From Enterobacter cancerogenus (GTDB lineage: Bacteria; Pseudomonadota; Gammaproteobacteria; Enterobacterales; Enterobacteriaceae): a stretch of DNA of 64,000 nucleotides. The DNA is taken from contig JRUP01000026.1 of assembly GCA_000773965.1 (NCBI GenBank), positions 62,001-126,000 on the forward strand, written 5' to 3'. Of the stretch, positions 9,364 to 19,909 are shown piece by piece. The notes beneath the pieces are model-generated. The model worked only from the letters and a program-made list of their open reading frames with translations. It was not told where the DNA came from and ran no database searches. Within the stretch, counting starts at the first letter, position 1. Every line of letters starts with the position of its first letter. Position numbers and translations under genes: made by a program.

Positions 9364-11777
9364 TTTGGCGCTGGTTCTGGCGTGAATGGCGCTCGCCCTC
9401 GCTGCTGATTGTCTGGCTGGCACTGACGCTGGCGGTGGCCTGCGTGCTGGCGCTGGGCTCGATCAGCGATCGCATGGAGAAAGGGCTGAGCCAGCAGAGC
9501 CGTGATTTTATGGCGGGCGACCGTACCCTGCGCAGCAGCGCGCCCGCGCCGGAAGCCTGGCTGAAAAAAGCGCGCGATGAAGGGCTCTCCGTCAGTCGTC
9601 AGCTCAGTTTTATGACCATGACCTTCGCCGATCAGACGCCGCAGCTGGCGGATGTGAAAGCGGTGGACGATGCCTATCCGATGTTCGGCACCTTGCAGAC
9701 CGATCCGCCGGGATTAAAACCGCAAGCGGGCACGGTGCTGGCCGCGCCGCGCTTGCTGGCGCTGCTGAATCTGAAAGTTGGCGACAATGTTGATGTCGGT
9801 GACACCACGCTGCGTATTGCCGGTGAAGTGATTCAGGAACCGGATGGCGGCTTTAATCCGTTCCAGACGGCGCCGCGCCTGCTGATGAACCTCGCGGATG
9901 TCGATAAAACCGGTGCCATCCAACCCGGCAGTCGGCTCAGCTGGCGCTACAAGTTCTCCGGCGATCCGGCTCCGCTGGCGCGTTATGACAGCTGGATCCA
10001 GCCGCAGTTGAAAGCCGGGGAGCGCTGGATCAGCGTCGAGAACTCCGAAGATGCGCTGGGTCGCTCGATGCAGCGCGCCCAGCAATTCCTCCTGTTATCA
10101 GCACTGCTGACGCTGATGCTGGCGATTGCCGCCGTGGCAGTGGCGATGAGCCATTACTGCCGCAGTCGCTACGATTTGGTGGCAGTGCTGAAAACGCTGG
10201 GCGCCACGCGTAGAGCCTTACAACGGTTGATCATCGGCCAGTGGCTGGCGGTGTTGCTGCTGGCGGCGATCGCAGGTAGCGTGCTGGGGCAGGGGATTGA
10301 GGTCATCCTGCTGGCGATGCTCAAACCGGTGCTGCCCGCTGCGTTGCCTGCCGCCAGCTTCTGGCCGTGGCTGTGGGCGATTGGCGCGATGTTTGTGATT
10401 TCGCTGCTGGTGGGATTGCGCCCCTATCGCCTGCTGATGGCAACTCAGCCGCTGCGTGTGCTCCGGCGCGATGCGGTGGCGAATGTCTGGCCGCTGCGGT
10501 TTTATCTTCCCGCGATGGCGCTGGTGGTGGTTGGCCTGCTGGCGTTATTGATGGGCGGCAGTAAAATGCTTTGGGCGCTGCTGGCGGGCGTGGTGATGCT
10601 GGCGCTGCTACTGTCACTGCTCGGCTGGGGCACGCTGTTGCTGCTGCGCAAGCTGGTGGTGCGCAATCTGGCGATGCGTCTGGCAATCAACCGTCTGCTG
10701 CGACAGCCGGTGATGACGCTGATCCAGCTGGCGGCATTTTCGCTCTCCTTTATGCTGCTGGCGTTATTACTGGTGATGCGCGGCGATCTGCTTGATCGCT
10801 GGCAGCAGCAGTTGCCGCCGGATGCGCCGAACTACTTCCTGCTTAACATGACGCAGGAACAGGTGCCGCAGGTGCGCGACTTCCTCAATCAGCATCATAT
10901 TAAACCGGAATCCTATTACCCGATTGTACGTGCGCGTCTGACAGAACTGAACGGCAAAGAAGCCGATCCGAAGATGGATAACGCGCTGAACCGCGAATTG
11001 AATCTGACCTGGCAAGCGGAGCGTCCGGATCACAATCCGCTGCTGGCCGGGAGCTGGCCGCCGAAAGTGGGTGAAGTGTCGATGGAAGTGGAACTGGCGG
11101 ATCGCCTTGGCCTGAAGCTTGGCGATACGCTGACTTTCAGCGGTGATACCCAACAGTTCAGCGCCAGAGTCACCAGCCTGCGCAAAGTGGATTGGGAAAG
11201 CCTGCGGCCGAACTTTTTCTTTATCTTCCCGCCGGGCGCGCTGGATCAACAGCCGCAAACCTGGCTCACCAGCTTCCGCATGGACAGCAATCCGGCGCTG
11301 CTGGCGCAGCTCAATCGCGCCTTCCCGACGCTGAGCTTGCTGGATGTCGGCAGCATGCTGAAGCAGATCGGTCTGGTGCTGGCGCAGGTCAGTCAGGCGC
11401 TGGAGATCATGGTGGTATTGGTGACGGTGTGCGGTGTGCTGCTGCTGCTGGCGCAGATTCAGGTCGGTATGCGTCAACGCAGACAAGAGCTGGTGGTGTA
11501 TCGCACGCTGGGCGCGAGTAAACGCCTGCTGCGCGGCACGCTGTGGTGCGAGTTTGCCTTGCTTGGTGTGGTGTCGGGGATCGCAGCGGCACTGGGCGCA
11601 GAAGCGGCGCTGTGGGGATTACAGCGTAAGATCTTCGATTTCCCGTGGGAGCCGGACTGGACGCTATGGATTGCATTACCGATTTGCGGCGCGCTGCTGT
11701 TGTCAGTGTGCGGTGGCTGGCTGGGCGTGCGATTGCTGAAAGGGAAGGCGCTATTCAGGCGGTTTGAAGCGGCTTAA
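9360..11777 (+). CDS. ybbP: ABC transporter permease YbbP (FtsX/LolE-like)
   Basis: 805 residues from the ATG at 9360, which overlaps the ybbA stop (ATGA). It has an N-terminal membrane helix, a periplasmic domain, then two clusters of FtsX-type membrane segments separated by a second large periplasmic region, ending with a helix pair and KGKALFRRF. With YbbA it forms a type VII (MacB-like) ABC system that works by mechanotransmission rather than by moving substrate through the membrane. The cargo is unknown. In E. coli the operon is next to tesA, as here. Confidence 0.94.
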   Translation: MIWRWFWREWRSPSLLIVWLALTLAVACVLALGSISDRMEKGLSQQSRDFMAGDRTLRSSAPAPEAWLKKARDEGLSVSRQLSFMTMTFADQTPQLADVKAVDDAYPMFGTLQTDPPGLKPQAGTVLAAPRLLALLNLKVGDNVDVGDTTLRIAGEVIQEPDGGFNPFQTAPRLLMNLADVDKTGAIQPGSRLSWRYKFSGDPAPLARYDSWIQPQLKAGERWISVENSEDALGRSMQRAQQFLLLSALLTLMLAIAAVAVAMSHYCRSRYDLVAVLKTLGATRRALQRLIIGQWLAVLLLAAIAGSVLGQGIEVILLAMLKPVLPAALPAASFWPWLWAIGAMFVISLLVGLRPYRLLMATQPLRVLRRDAVANVWPLRFYLPAMALVVVGLLALLMGGSKMLWALLAGVVMLALLLSLLGWGTLLLLRKLVVRNLAMRLAINRLLRQPVMTLIQLAAFSLSFMLLALLLVMRGDLLDRWQQQLPPDAPNYFLLNMTQEQVPQVRDFLNQHHIKPESYYPIVRARLTELNGKEADPKMDNALNRELNLTWQAERPDHNPLLAGSWPPKVGEVSMEVELADRLGLKLGDTLTFSGDTQQFSARVTSLRKVDWESLRPNFFFIFPPGALDQQPQTWLTSFRMDSNPALLAQLNRAFPTLSLLDVGSMLKQIGLVLAQVSQALEIMVVLVTVCGVLLLLAQIQVGMRQRRQELVVYRTLGASKRLLRGTLWCEFALLGVVSGIAAALGAEAALWGLQRKIFDFPWEPDWTLWIALPICGALLLSVCGGWLGVRLLKGKALFRRFEAA

Positions 11778-11794
11778 TCTAGTGCACAAAAATC

Positions 11795-11818
11795 AAAGGC
11801 CGCTTGCGCGGCCTTTTT
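11795..11818. terminator. Bidirectional terminator between ybbP and purK
   Basis: A perfect 9-bp stem AAAGGCCGC / GCGGCCTTT with a TTGC loop ends in a run of five T on the + strand. The A-run on the 5' side makes it usable in the other direction. It separates convergent ybbP and purEK. Confidence 0.9.
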
Positions 11819-11821
11819 CAT

Positions 11822-12886
11822 TTACAGCTTCTCAACGGCCCAGGCAATTCCGCTGGCGTACTCTTCCGGCAGCAGCGGTACCAGTGCGTTCAGCGCCGCC
11901 GCGAGGCGTGCCTGATCGCTATCGGTGAGATTTAAGTGCCCAACCTTACGGCCTGGACGCACTTCTTTGTCATACCAGTGCAGGTGCACCAGCGGCTGTT
12001 GCAGCCAGTCGACATTCACGTCGGTGCCAATCAGATTCACCATCACCGACGGCGCGAACACCACCGGTTTCGGCAGTGCCAGACCCAGCACCGCACGCAG
12101 ATGCAGCTCAAACTGGCTGATCGACGCGCCGTTCTGCGTCCAGTGACCGCTGTTGTGCACACGCGGCGCCAGTTCGTTAATCAGCAGGCCTTCTGGCGTG
12201 ATGAAACACTCCATCGCCATCACACCCACGTACTTCAGCTCATGCATAATCGCGCTGAGCATCGCTTCCGCCTGCTGCTGTTGCGCGGCATCGGCCTGCG
12301 GGAACGCCACGCTGGTGCGCAGAATGCCGTCCTGATGCAGGTTATGGGTCAGCGGATAGAACACTGTGGTGCCATCCTGACCGCGCGCACCGACCAGCGA
12401 CACTTCGCCGCTGAAGTTGATGCCCTGCTCAACGATGCACTCGCCATAGCACTCATCCGGCAACGAATCAGTTTCATTGGCGCGCAGACGCCACTGACCG
12501 CGACCGTCATAACCACCGGTGCGACGTTTCACAATCGCCAGTTCGCCCAGTGAGCTGAACACCTGCGACCACTCGCTTTTATCCGCCAGCAACTGCCATG
12601 GCGCCGTCGCCAGGTTCAGCTGATCGAGCAGCTGTTTCTGCGTCAGGCGATCGGCCAGACGCGGGAAGATATCGCGGTTTACAAATGCCGGATGCAACGC
12701 CAGCTCACGCGTTAACGCAGTTTCCGGCCAGCGCTCGATCTCTGCGGTGATCACGCTTTCGGCGATTGGCAGGGCAGAAGGTTCAGCATCCAGACCTACC
12801 GGATACACCGCGATGCCCAGCGGTTCGCCCGCCTGGCGCAGCATACGGCCTAACTGACCGTTGCCGAGTACGCAAACCGGTTTCAT
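11822..12886 (-). CDS. purK: N5-carboxyaminoimidazole ribonucleotide synthase PurK
   Basis: ATP-grasp enzyme of 354 residues. It converts AIR, bicarbonate and ATP to N5-CAIR in de novo purine synthesis. The N-terminal [14 protein letters not shown] motif, the [12 protein letters not shown] loop and the C-terminal [13 protein letters not shown] metal-binding signature are clear. It overlaps purE by 4 bp (ATGA), so translation is coupled and PurK output feeds PurE. Confidence 0.97.
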   Translation of the reverse strand: MKPVCVLGNGQLGRMLRQAGEPLGIAVYPVGLDAEPSALPIAESVITAEIERWPETALTRELALHPAFVNRDIFPRLADRLTQKQLLDQLNLATAPWQLLADKSEWSQVFSSLGELAIVKRRTGGYDGRGQWRLRANETDSLPDECYGECIVEQGINFSGEVSLVGARGQDGTTVFYPLTHNLHQDGILRTSVAFPQADAAQQQQAEAMLSAIMHELKYVGVMAMECFITPEGLLINELAPRVHNSGHWTQNGASISQFELHLRAVLGLALPKPVVFAPSVMVNLIGTDVNVDWLQQPLVHLHWYDKEVRPGRKVGHLNLTDSDQARLAAALNALVPLLPEEYASGIAWAVEKL

Positions 12887-13392
12887 GCATCCACCCGCGG
12901 ATCTGGGTTGTTCAGCACTTCATCAGTCTGGGTTTGACGCCAGGTGGCGAGACGCGCCGCCAGGTCTTTGTCATGCACCGCCAGAATCTGTGCCGCCAGC
13001 AGCGCAGCGTTAGCCGCACCGGCTTTACCGATCGCCAATGTGCCGACAGGAATGCCGCGCGGCATCTGCACGATGGAGTAGAGGCTATCCACACCGCTCA
13101 GCGCGGCGCTTTGTACCGGCACGCCCAGCACTGGCACCAGGGTTTTGGCAGCAATCATGCCCGGCAGATGCGCAGCACCGCCCGCTCCGGCAATGATCAC
13201 ATGGAAACCGTTATCTGCGGCGGTTTCGGCAAAGCTGAACAGTTTGTCTGGCGTACGGTGAGCAGAGACCACTTCAACGTGGAACGGAACATCCAGGCTG
13301 TTAAGAATTTCCTCGGCGAACTGCATGGTAGCCCAGTCACTTTTAGAACCCATGACGATGGCGATACGAGCCGGGGTGGCGTTGGATGACAT
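12883..13392 (-). CDS. purE: N5-CAIR mutase PurE
   Basis: 169 residues, class I PurE. It rearranges N5-CAIR to CAIR. Family motifs are visible: [12 protein letters not shown] near the N-terminus, SAHRTPD, and [11 protein letters not shown] with the catalytic His. It is the first gene of a purEK operon and is preceded by a PurR-type operator. Confidence 0.97.
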   Translation of the reverse strand: MSSNATPARIAIVMGSKSDWATMQFAEEILNSLDVPFHVEVVSAHRTPDKLFSFAETAADNGFHVIIAGAGGAAHLPGMIAAKTLVPVLGVPVQSAALSGVDSLYSIVQMPRGIPVGTLAIGKAGAANAALLAAQILAVHDKDLAARLATWRQTQTDEVLNNPDPRVDA

Positions 13393-13477
13393 GCGGTCAA
13401 CTCCTGTGAATAGTCAAACGAACCTGGCCGGGCGGGCAGGTAAAGAAGGGCACAGAGAATAGCATGAGAAGAGAGCA

Positions 13478-13493
13478 AGGAAAACGGTTGCGT
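13478..13493 (-). promoter_or_regulatory. PurR operator upstream of purEK
   Basis: On the minus strand the 16-mer ACGCAACCGTTTTCCT fits the PurR consensus (ACGCAAACGTTTNCGT-type) and, from memory, equals the E. coli purE operator. It lies 86 bp upstream of the purE start, suiting repression by PurR with hypoxanthine or guanine. Confidence 0.85.
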
Positions 13494-13592
13494 GGCCGGA
13501 AAACGGGCAATGATGCGTCAGGATGGGCAGATGATGAATCTTCATCCCGCTGAGTGCCGAGCACTGGCGCGCCCGACTATGAAGATGCGATT

Positions 13593-14308
13593 TTAAAACG
13601 GAAATTCGATCAGCTGCACGCCATCGGCATCAACCTGAATCATTGAGCCATTTTCGTGCCAGGCACCGAGCACCACGCGCAGGGCGCTTTCACCTTGCAC
13701 CAACAGCTCATGCACCGCCGGACGGTGAGTATGCCCGTGAATCAGAATCCGCACCTGCTGGCGCGTCATCGTATCGATCACGGCTTGCTGATTAACATCC
13801 ATGATGCTTATCGACTTGTGCTGATTGGCTTGCTTGCTGTCGGCGCGCATACGTGCGGCAATGCGCATACGAATCCGCAACGGCAGGGCGAGGAACAAGC
13901 GTTGCAGCCAGCGCTGATGTACTTTGGCGCGGAAGCGTTGATAGCCTTCATCGTCGGTACACAAGGTATCGCCATGCATAATCAGCACGCGATGACCGTA
14001 CAGGCTGAGCACTTGTTCTTCCGGCAGCAACGTCATGCCGCTGGCGCGCGCAAAACGTTTACCGAGCAGGAAGTCTCGATTGCCATGGATGAAGAATGTG
14101 GGGATCGGCAGGGCTTTCAGTGCTGCGGCGATTTCACGATGTAGCGGATTAGGATCGTCATCACCAATCCAGGCTTCAAACAGATCGCCGAGGATGTAAA
14201 GCGCATCGCAATCGCGCGCTTCACCCTGCAAAAAATGCAGAAAACCGGCAGTAATTGCCGGTTCTTCTGTGCACAGATGCAAATCTGCGATAAACAGCGT
14301 GCGCGACA

Positions 14309-14309
<1 letters not shown>
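13593..14309 (-). CDS. lpxH: UDP-2,3-diacylglucosamine pyrophosphatase LpxH
   Basis: 238-residue calcineurin-like phosphoesterase that cleaves UDP-2,3-diacylglucosamine to lipid X on the inner face of the inner membrane, in lipid A synthesis. Metal-binding motifs are in order: ADLHL (D8, H10), [19 protein letters not shown] and GHTHRPAVH. Its start codon overlaps the ppiB stop (TAATG), the usual ppiB-lpxH pairing. Confidence 0.96.
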
Positions 14310-14803
<494 letters not shown>

Positions 14804-15021
14804 TATATTCGTCCTGTTACGGGTGTCGTCAGTATCAACTGCCGCGCCTGCTAAGCGGCGGGGCATTTTTGTAGACGCCTCTTATATCACAAATTCCGAT
14901 GGCTCGTCAGTAAGGCAGCCACAGAAGGTAAGCGAGCGATGCACAACTGAGAAAAATACGGCACAATACCCAGCTACGCTGGAAAGGCGTATCCCGCAAA
15001 CGTAAATAACGGAATCGTTCA

Positions 15022-16407
15022 ATGCTGAAGATCTATAACACCCTGAGCCGTCAGAAAGAGGAATTCAAACCGATCCACGCTGGTCAGATCGGCATGTACG
15101 TCTGTGGAATTACGGTTTATGACCTTTGTCATATCGGCCATGGGCGTACCTTCGTTGCATTTGATGTGGTGTCACGTTATCTGCGCTATGTGGGCTATCA
15201 GCTCAAATATGTGCGTAACATTACCGATATTGAAGACAAGATCATCAAACGTGCCAACGAGAACGGTGAGAGCATCGAAACGCTGACCAACCGTATGATC
15301 GCTGAAATGCACAAAGATTTTGACGCACTGGGCATTCTGCCGCCGGATCTGGAGCCGCGTGCCACGCGCCACATCCCTGAAATCATCGAACTGGTAGAGC
15401 GTTTAATCGAACGCAAACACGCTTATGTGGCCGATAACGGCGACGTGATGTTCGATGTGCTGAGTGACAAAGGTTACGGCGTGCTGTCGCGTCAGGATCT
15501 GACTCAGCTGCAGGCGGGCGCGCGCGTTGAAATCACCGAAATCAAACGCAACCCGATGGACTTCGTGTTGTGGAAAATGTCCAAGCCTAACGAGCCCGCG
15601 TGGAATTCACCGTGGGGCAACGGTCGTCCGGGCTGGCACATCGAGTGTTCTGCGATGAACTGCAAGCAACTCGGCACCCACTTCGATATCCACGGCGGCG
15701 GATCGGATCTGATGTTCCCGCACCATGAAAACGAAGTGGCGCAGTCAACCTGTGCGCACGACGGCGATTACGTCAACTACTGGATGCACTCCGGCATGGT
15801 GATGGTCGACCGCGAGAAGATGTCGAAATCACTGGGCAACTTTTTCACCGTGCGCGATGTACTGGCGCATTACGATGCCGAAACCGTGCGTTACTTCCTG
15901 ATGTCGGGCCACTATCGCAGCCAGCTCAACTACGGCGAAGATAACCTCAATCAGGCACGTGCGGCGCTGGAGCGCCTCTATACCGCGCTGCGTCACACCG
16001 ATGCCAGCGCTACGCCAGCAGGCGGCGAAGAGTTTGAAGCGCGCTTCCGCACTGCGATGGATGACGACTTCAACACGCCGGAAGCCTATTCGGTGTTCTT
16101 CGACATGGCGCGTGAAGTCAATCGCCTGAAAACCGAAGACAAAGCCGCCTCTGATGCTCTGGCCGCCAAACTGCGTCAGCTGGCGAACGTGCTCGGCATC
16201 CTGCAACAGGATCCAGAGCAGTTCCTGCAGAGCAGTGCGCAGGTGAATGATGACGAAGTGGCGGAAATCGAGCATTGGGTCAAAGCGCGTTCTGATGCGC
16301 GTGCCGCAAAAGATTGGGCACAGGCGGATGTGGCGCGTGACAAGCTGAATGAACTGGGCGTGATTGTCGAAGATGGCCCGCAGGGTTCGAGCTGGCGTCG
16401 TAAGTAA
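15022..16407 (+). CDS. cysS: Cysteinyl-tRNA synthetase CysS
   Basis: Class I aminoacyl-tRNA synthetase, 461 residues as in E. coli. The zinc ligand Cys28 (YVCGITVYD), the HIGH signature (residues 37-40), [18 protein letters not shown] and KMSKSLGN are all visible. The C-terminal helical anticodon-binding region ends in WRRK. It charges tRNA-Cys. Confidence 0.97.
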   Translation: MLKIYNTLSRQKEEFKPIHAGQIGMYVCGITVYDLCHIGHGRTFVAFDVVSRYLRYVGYQLKYVRNITDIEDKIIKRANENGESIETLTNRMIAEMHKDFDALGILPPDLEPRATRHIPEIIELVERLIERKHAYVADNGDVMFDVLSDKGYGVLSRQDLTQLQAGARVEITEIKRNPMDFVLWKMSKPNEPAWNSPWGNGRPGWHIECSAMNCKQLGTHFDIHGGGSDLMFPHHENEVAQSTCAHDGDYVNYWMHSGMVMVDREKMSKSLGNFFTVRDVLAHYDAETVRYFLMSGHYRSQLNYGEDNLNQARAALERLYTALRHTDASATPAGGEEFEARFRTAMDDDFNTPEAYSVFFDMAREVNRLKTEDKAASDALAAKLRQLANVLGILQQDPEQFLQSSAQVNDDEVAEIEHWVKARSDARAAKDWAQADVARDKLNELGVIVEDGPQGSSWRRK

Positions 16408-16534
16408 TATTGTCGGGTGCGCGTTTATCGGCATCCGAATAGGCAGATTGAAGGGTGCGCTGTCATCAGCACCCAAATTTTCAGGTTGCAGGATTCGCGT
16501 TAATGCCACCTGAATTTACCAGACGCAGAATAGC

Positions 16535-16566
16535 AAAAGGGGCGAACCGCAGTTCGCCCCTTTTTT
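16535..16566. terminator. Terminator between cysS and ybcJ
   Basis: Stem GGGGCGAAC (16539-16547) / GTTCGCCCC (16552-16560) with loop CGCA, followed by six T. Four A on the 5' side make it bidirectional. It separates convergent cysS and the folD-ybcJ pair. Confidence 0.92.
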
Positions 16567-16580
16567 GTTTGCCTGAATGC

Positions 16581-16793
16581 TTAAGCTACAACGGTAATTT
16601 TATAACCGGCGAACTCAACTTTCTGGCCTGCCACAATCTTGCAGCGCTTACGCGTTTCAATTGCGCCATCAACACGGACTTCGCCATCCGCGATAGCCAC
16701 TTTTGCCTGCGCACCGCTCTGTACCCAACCTTCGAGTTTCAGCAGGTCACACAAATCAACGTGAGCATGTTCGCCCAAAGAAAAACTGGCCAT
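16581..16793 (-). CDS. ybcJ: S4-like RNA-binding protein YbcJ
   Basis: 70 residues from the ATG at 16793, the same length as E. coli YbcJ. An S4 (alpha-L) RNA-binding fold spans most of it (LCDLLKLEGW, GEVRVDGAIETRKRCKI). It overlaps the folD stop by one base (TAATG), so it is translated after folD. The RNA target is unknown; a ribosome-related role is inferred from the family. Confidence 0.93.
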   Translation of the reverse strand: MASFSLGEHAHVDLCDLLKLEGWVQSGAQAKVAIADGEVRVDGAIETRKRCKIVAGQKVEFAGYKITVVA

Positions 16794-17659
16794 TATGCCT
16801 CCTCCACGTCGTGATACTCTTCGCACGCGACTAATGTATTTTGAATCAGGGTCGCGACGGTCATGGGACCGACGCCACCTGGAACCGGGGTGATATAAGA
16901 CGCACGCTCAGACGCGCTCGCAAAATCCACATCGCCCACCACTTTACCGCTCTCCAGACGATTGATGCCAACATCAATCACCACCGCGCCTGGCTTGATC
17001 CAGTCACCCGGAATAAAGCCTGGTTTACCGACCGCCACCACCAGCAGATCGGCGTGCTCAACGTGATGACGCAGATCTTTGGTGAAACGGTGCGTCACGG
17101 TGGTGGTGCAGCCCGCCAGCAGCAGCTCCATGCTCATCGGACGACCGACGATATTGGATGCACCAACCACCACGGCGTTCAGGCCGTAGGTATCGATATT
17201 GTAGCGCTCCAGCAGCGTAACGATGCCGCGTGGGGTACAAGGACGCAGCTTTGGCGCACGCTGGCACAGACGACCGATGTTGTACGGATGGAAGCCATCG
17301 ACATCTTTGTCCGGCACGATACGTTCCAGCACTTTGACATTATCGATGCCGGCTGGCAGCGGCAGCTGAACCAGAATACCGTCGATTTCGCTGTCATTGT
17401 TCAGCGTATCAATCAGTTCCAGCAGTTCGGCTTCGCTGGTGGTCGCAGGCAGATCGTAAGAGCGGGAGATAAAGCCCACTTCATCACAGGCGCGACGTTT
17501 GCTGGCGACATAGATCTGCGAAGCGGGGTTCTCACCCACCAGCACCACTGCCAAACCTGGTGCACGTTTACCGGCTGCCAGACGCTGCTGTACTTTTTCG
17601 GCAACCTCAAGGCGCACCTGCTGCGCAATCGTTTTACCGTCAATAATTTTTGCTGCCAT
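16793..17659 (-). CDS. folD: Methylenetetrahydrofolate dehydrogenase/cyclohydrolase FolD
   Basis: 288-residue bifunctional enzyme that interconverts 5,10-methylene-THF and 10-formyl-THF with NADP. The catalytic lysine is in [13 protein letters not shown]. The conserved QLPLPAGID segment, the P-R-TP-G motif ([14 protein letters not shown]) and the C-terminal [12 protein letters not shown] are present. It lies beside argU in E. coli as well. Confidence 0.97.
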   Translation of the reverse strand: MAAKIIDGKTIAQQVRLEVAEKVQQRLAAGKRAPGLAVVLVGENPASQIYVASKRRACDEVGFISRSYDLPATTSEAELLELIDTLNNDSEIDGILVQLPLPAGIDNVKVLERIVPDKDVDGFHPYNIGRLCQRAPKLRPCTPRGIVTLLERYNIDTYGLNAVVVGASNIVGRPMSMELLLAGCTTTVTHRFTKDLRHHVEHADLLVVAVGKPGFIPGDWIKPGAVVIDVGINRLESGKVVGDVDFASASERASYITPVPGGVGPMTVATLIQNTLVACEEYHDVEEA

Positions 17660-17835
17660 CAGAGAGGAAATCCATCTGTAGAGAGTTAAATCGGGGATTG
17701 GCGCCTATTCTGTCAGAAGCGCGTCCGGCTGTCAGGTAGAGATTCATTTCACCTGTGCGTTTCACGACTTTCCGCAGTGACGTGAGGCCGCCTGAGCGCG
17801 TATTATGTCCCTCAGGAAATTATGTGGATGCCGTG

Positions 17836-18339
17836 ATGATTTGGTTAATACTCGCCACGCTGGCGGTGGTGTTTGTTGTAGGGTTTCAACTACTGACGGC
17901 CGGTTCGCGCCATGCTGCGCAAGGGCTGAGTAAAAGGCTGCAACTGCCGCCGGTGCACATCGAATCGATGCTGTCGCTAATGGGTAAGGATGCGGCCAAA
18001 GAGTTCACCGATTACATCGCGGGCGATAATGAAACCCATTTGGGCAACGGCGCCGCGGTGATGCTGATCTGGCAGGTGTTGATTGTCGATGGCAGCGACG
18101 AGAACGCAGTGCGCTGGCACGGGATTTTGACTAAGGCTGGTTTTTCGGGGGTGATTTCGCGTCAGCAGCTGTTGTTAGCGTTGGGATTTTTGCGGCAGCT
18201 GGAGCCGGAGAGTGCGGAGCTGCATGCGTTGCGGGAGCAGTATAATGCGCGGTTTACGCAGCAGGGGATCGAGCTTGAAGGGGAGGCGGGTGAGGTGAGT
18301 AATCTGGTGTCCATGAGCGAGTGGCGTAAGCGGCATTGA
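17836..18339 (+). CDS. DUF1198 family protein (YicN-like)
   Basis: 167 residues from the ATG at 17836 (MIWLILATLAVVFVVGF), giving one N-terminal membrane helix and a cytoplasmic domain. It resembles E. coli YicN along most of its length (..HIESMLSLMGK.., VMLIWQVLIVDGSDEN, ALGFLRQLEPE). The function is unknown. A longer in-frame start at 17755 is disfavoured because it would precede the membrane helix with an unrelated charged stretch. In E. coli yicN is elsewhere, so its place between folD and the tRNA is lineage-specific. Confidence 0.85.
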   Translation: MIWLILATLAVVFVVGFQLLTAGSRHAAQGLSKRLQLPPVHIESMLSLMGKDAAKEFTDYIAGDNETHLGNGAAVMLIWQVLIVDGSDENAVRWHGILTKAGFSGVISRQQLLLALGFLRQLEPESAELHALREQYNARFTQQGIELEGEAGEVSNLVSMSEWRKRH

Positions 18340-18459
18340 GGGGGAGGGGAGATTGTTGGGCATGAAGGGCGAAGGCGTGCGACATGGGGCGCACTGCTCG
18401 ATCTTTAGGACGGATTGTTCAATGATTCAACACTCTGGAGCCGCAGGGCGGCAAAAACG

Positions 18460-18487
18460 TTGACGCGAGAGCGTGCAAACGTATAAT
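18460..18487 (+). promoter_or_regulatory. tRNA-Arg promoter
   Basis: TTGACG (18460-18465) and TATAAT (18482-18487) with a 16-bp spacer lie 17 bp upstream of the tRNA. The GCGAGAGCG run in the spacer and the CCGACGC discriminator suit a stringently controlled stable-RNA promoter. Confidence 0.85.
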
Positions 18488-18503
18488 CCGACGCAACCAC
18501 TAT

Positions 18504-18580
18504 GCGCCCTTAGCTCAGCTGGATAGAGCACCGGCCTTCTAAGCCGTAGGTCACAGGTTCGAATCCTGTAGGGCGTACCA
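18504..18580 (+). tRNA. argU: tRNA-Arg(TCT)
   Basis: A 77-nt cloverleaf with acceptor GCGCCCT/AGGGCGT (a G-T first pair), D-arm TTAGCTCAGCTGGATAGAG, anticodon loop CTTCTAA (anticodon TCT), T-loop GGTTCGAATCC and an encoded CCA. It reads AGA/AGG codons. The tRNA borders the accessory region. argU is the attachment site of DLP12 in E. coli K-12, so its 3' half is the likely attachment site of this island; I did not find a clear second copy of the 3' end. Confidence 0.97.
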
Positions 18581-18874
18581 AATTTCAGATAACACATTTC
18601 AAAAAAACTTTTCTTTATTTCCCCTGATAGCTGATTTTTTATGTTGAGATCCTATAAATGCTAATTCAATGAGCACCAATTTAGTAGTTTGTTGAGAGAT
18701 TGGCTCACCCCATCGAAGGGGAATTAAATGATTTAGCAACACTCAACCCTAAAAATCCTATTTATCCATTTGTTAAAAATTATCCCGATAGGCTTGTATA
18801 GGCCCATCAATATGGTGGGGAGAACAAAAGCTGAGTAACAGCTAATAATAAGCCTGAAACTCAGCAACTTTTGA
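18581..18874. other. Stretch after the tRNA, nothing firm
   Basis: AT-rich sequence with only very short frames. One frame (about 18690-18801) has protein-like composition but no start and no recognisable domain. No integrase gene begins here, which is unusual next to a tRNA used by islands. Confidence 0.4.
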
Positions 18875-19138
18875 CTATTCTTCGGATAGCTCCCAAGAAA
18901 TTTTTAATGAGGGATGCTCGAAGGTGACTTCGTAGCCACGCGCTTGCAATGACTCGGTAACATCATCGAGAAATTCATTGATATCCTCTTCGCTAAGTCT
19001 GTAGCTTGCGCTAGATTGACCAAATTTTTGGCAATCATTTAATTCATAAAAGATTGAATCCATTAGCTCTTTAAAACGCATATCCCTTTTGCCACGTTCA
19101 GTAGCTTCGCGGGCACCATCTGCATCACGGTCAAACAT
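18875..19138 (-). CDS. Small acidic hypothetical protein
   Basis: 87 residues, charged and acidic, with a helical pattern (YRLSEEDINEFLDDVTESLQ then GYEVTFEHPSLKISWELSEE). No membrane segment or known motif is visible. I do not recognise the family. It could be an orphan immunity-like or anti-restriction protein, but only its size and acidity suggest this. The frame is intact and the ATG at 19138 has GGGGTGTT upstream on its strand as a possible ribosome site. Confidence 0.5.
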   Translation of the reverse strand: MFDRDADGAREATERGKRDMRFKELMDSIFYELNDCQKFGQSSASYRLSEEDINEFLDDVTESLQARGYEVTFEHPSLKISWELSEE

Positions 19139-19329
19139 TTAACACCCCTTCAATAGTCCGAATCCCAAAGTTATCAACTGCGGAATATAATTGGGAATGA
19201 AAGTTTTAAAGATCAATGCCTCGATAAAAAAAACATGAACTAACAGAATTGATGGGTATCAAGGGTGACAGCAGATAGCAGAGATCGAGCAATTACTGAG
19301 AAATCTGGGCGAGTTTTACCGCGCCGCTT

Positions 19330-19470
19330 AACGTTCTAGGCTGTTTGCCTATATAAGGAAAAGCCTGCAACCGCCGTAGTTTTGAACGCAATTCCCGAAA
19401 GGGGCGCTTCCAAACCTAGGATCTCCTCTTTTCGGCGCGACAATTTTTCCGGTAGCTTTTGTCGTGTAGG
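19330..19470. other. Hairpin-dense patch, possible structured RNA
   Basis: Three stems lie within 130 bp: TAGGC-TGTTT-GCCTA (19337-19351), CCC-GAAA-GGG with a GNRA-type loop (about 19394-19403), and CGACAA...TTGTCG (19438-19464). The patch is GC-richer than its surroundings and has no open frame. It could be a small RNA, a regulatory leader or the end of a mobile element. Confidence 0.3.
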
Positions 19471-19780
19471 TTAGGGGGAGCTGAAACTTCAAGACAACAA
19501 GAATTGGGTTCTTGAATTGTTTTTTTTTGTTAATTTATTGTTTTTTTATATGTTTTGTTAAACCTCTTCTTTGGGGCAAAACTAGCCCAAGGGATCAATG
19601 CGATGCTTTGCAGTGAGATCTTTGGCTAATCAGGCTTCCGGAGTTGCAACCTGTTCTCTGGTTCCCTGCTTGGGTCGGCGATGTAAGCTACTCTGCTTTA
19701 AAAAGGGGCTCACGACATAAGCCCTTTGCAAAACATGATATCTCACTATTAGGTGACCCTGACCCGAAATCCTGCTCCAT

Positions 19781-19909
19781 TTAGAAACAGAACTCCGGCA
19801 TGATTATGACTCCCCTAATCGCGTACAGCGTCAGTTTAACGTCGTGCGGGCCATTCAGGTCTGTGTCACCGATTTTGCCTATAGTGTGCCCGGAGTTCAG
19901 GGCGAGCAT
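19781..19909 (-). pseudogene. 3' fragment of an unknown gene, shared with 60.6 kb
   Basis: A minus-strand frame of 42 codons reads coding-like ([19 protein letters not shown], ending IIMPEFCF). It is cut off upstream by a TGA just before the first ATG. Its last codons and about 30 bp beyond the stop (19750-19830) are similar to 60605-60665, where they form the altered tail of a DUF1493 gene (..DIMQELRF). I do not recognise the parent gene. Confidence 0.45.

Noticed and set aside
18690-18801. Protein-like frame after the tRNA
   Set aside because: No usable start, only 36 codons, no domain seen.
19743-19830. Insertion sequence end
   Set aside because: GTGACCCTGACCC looks like a possible terminus and recurs at 60.6 kb, but no transposase, no inverted partner and no target duplication could be found.
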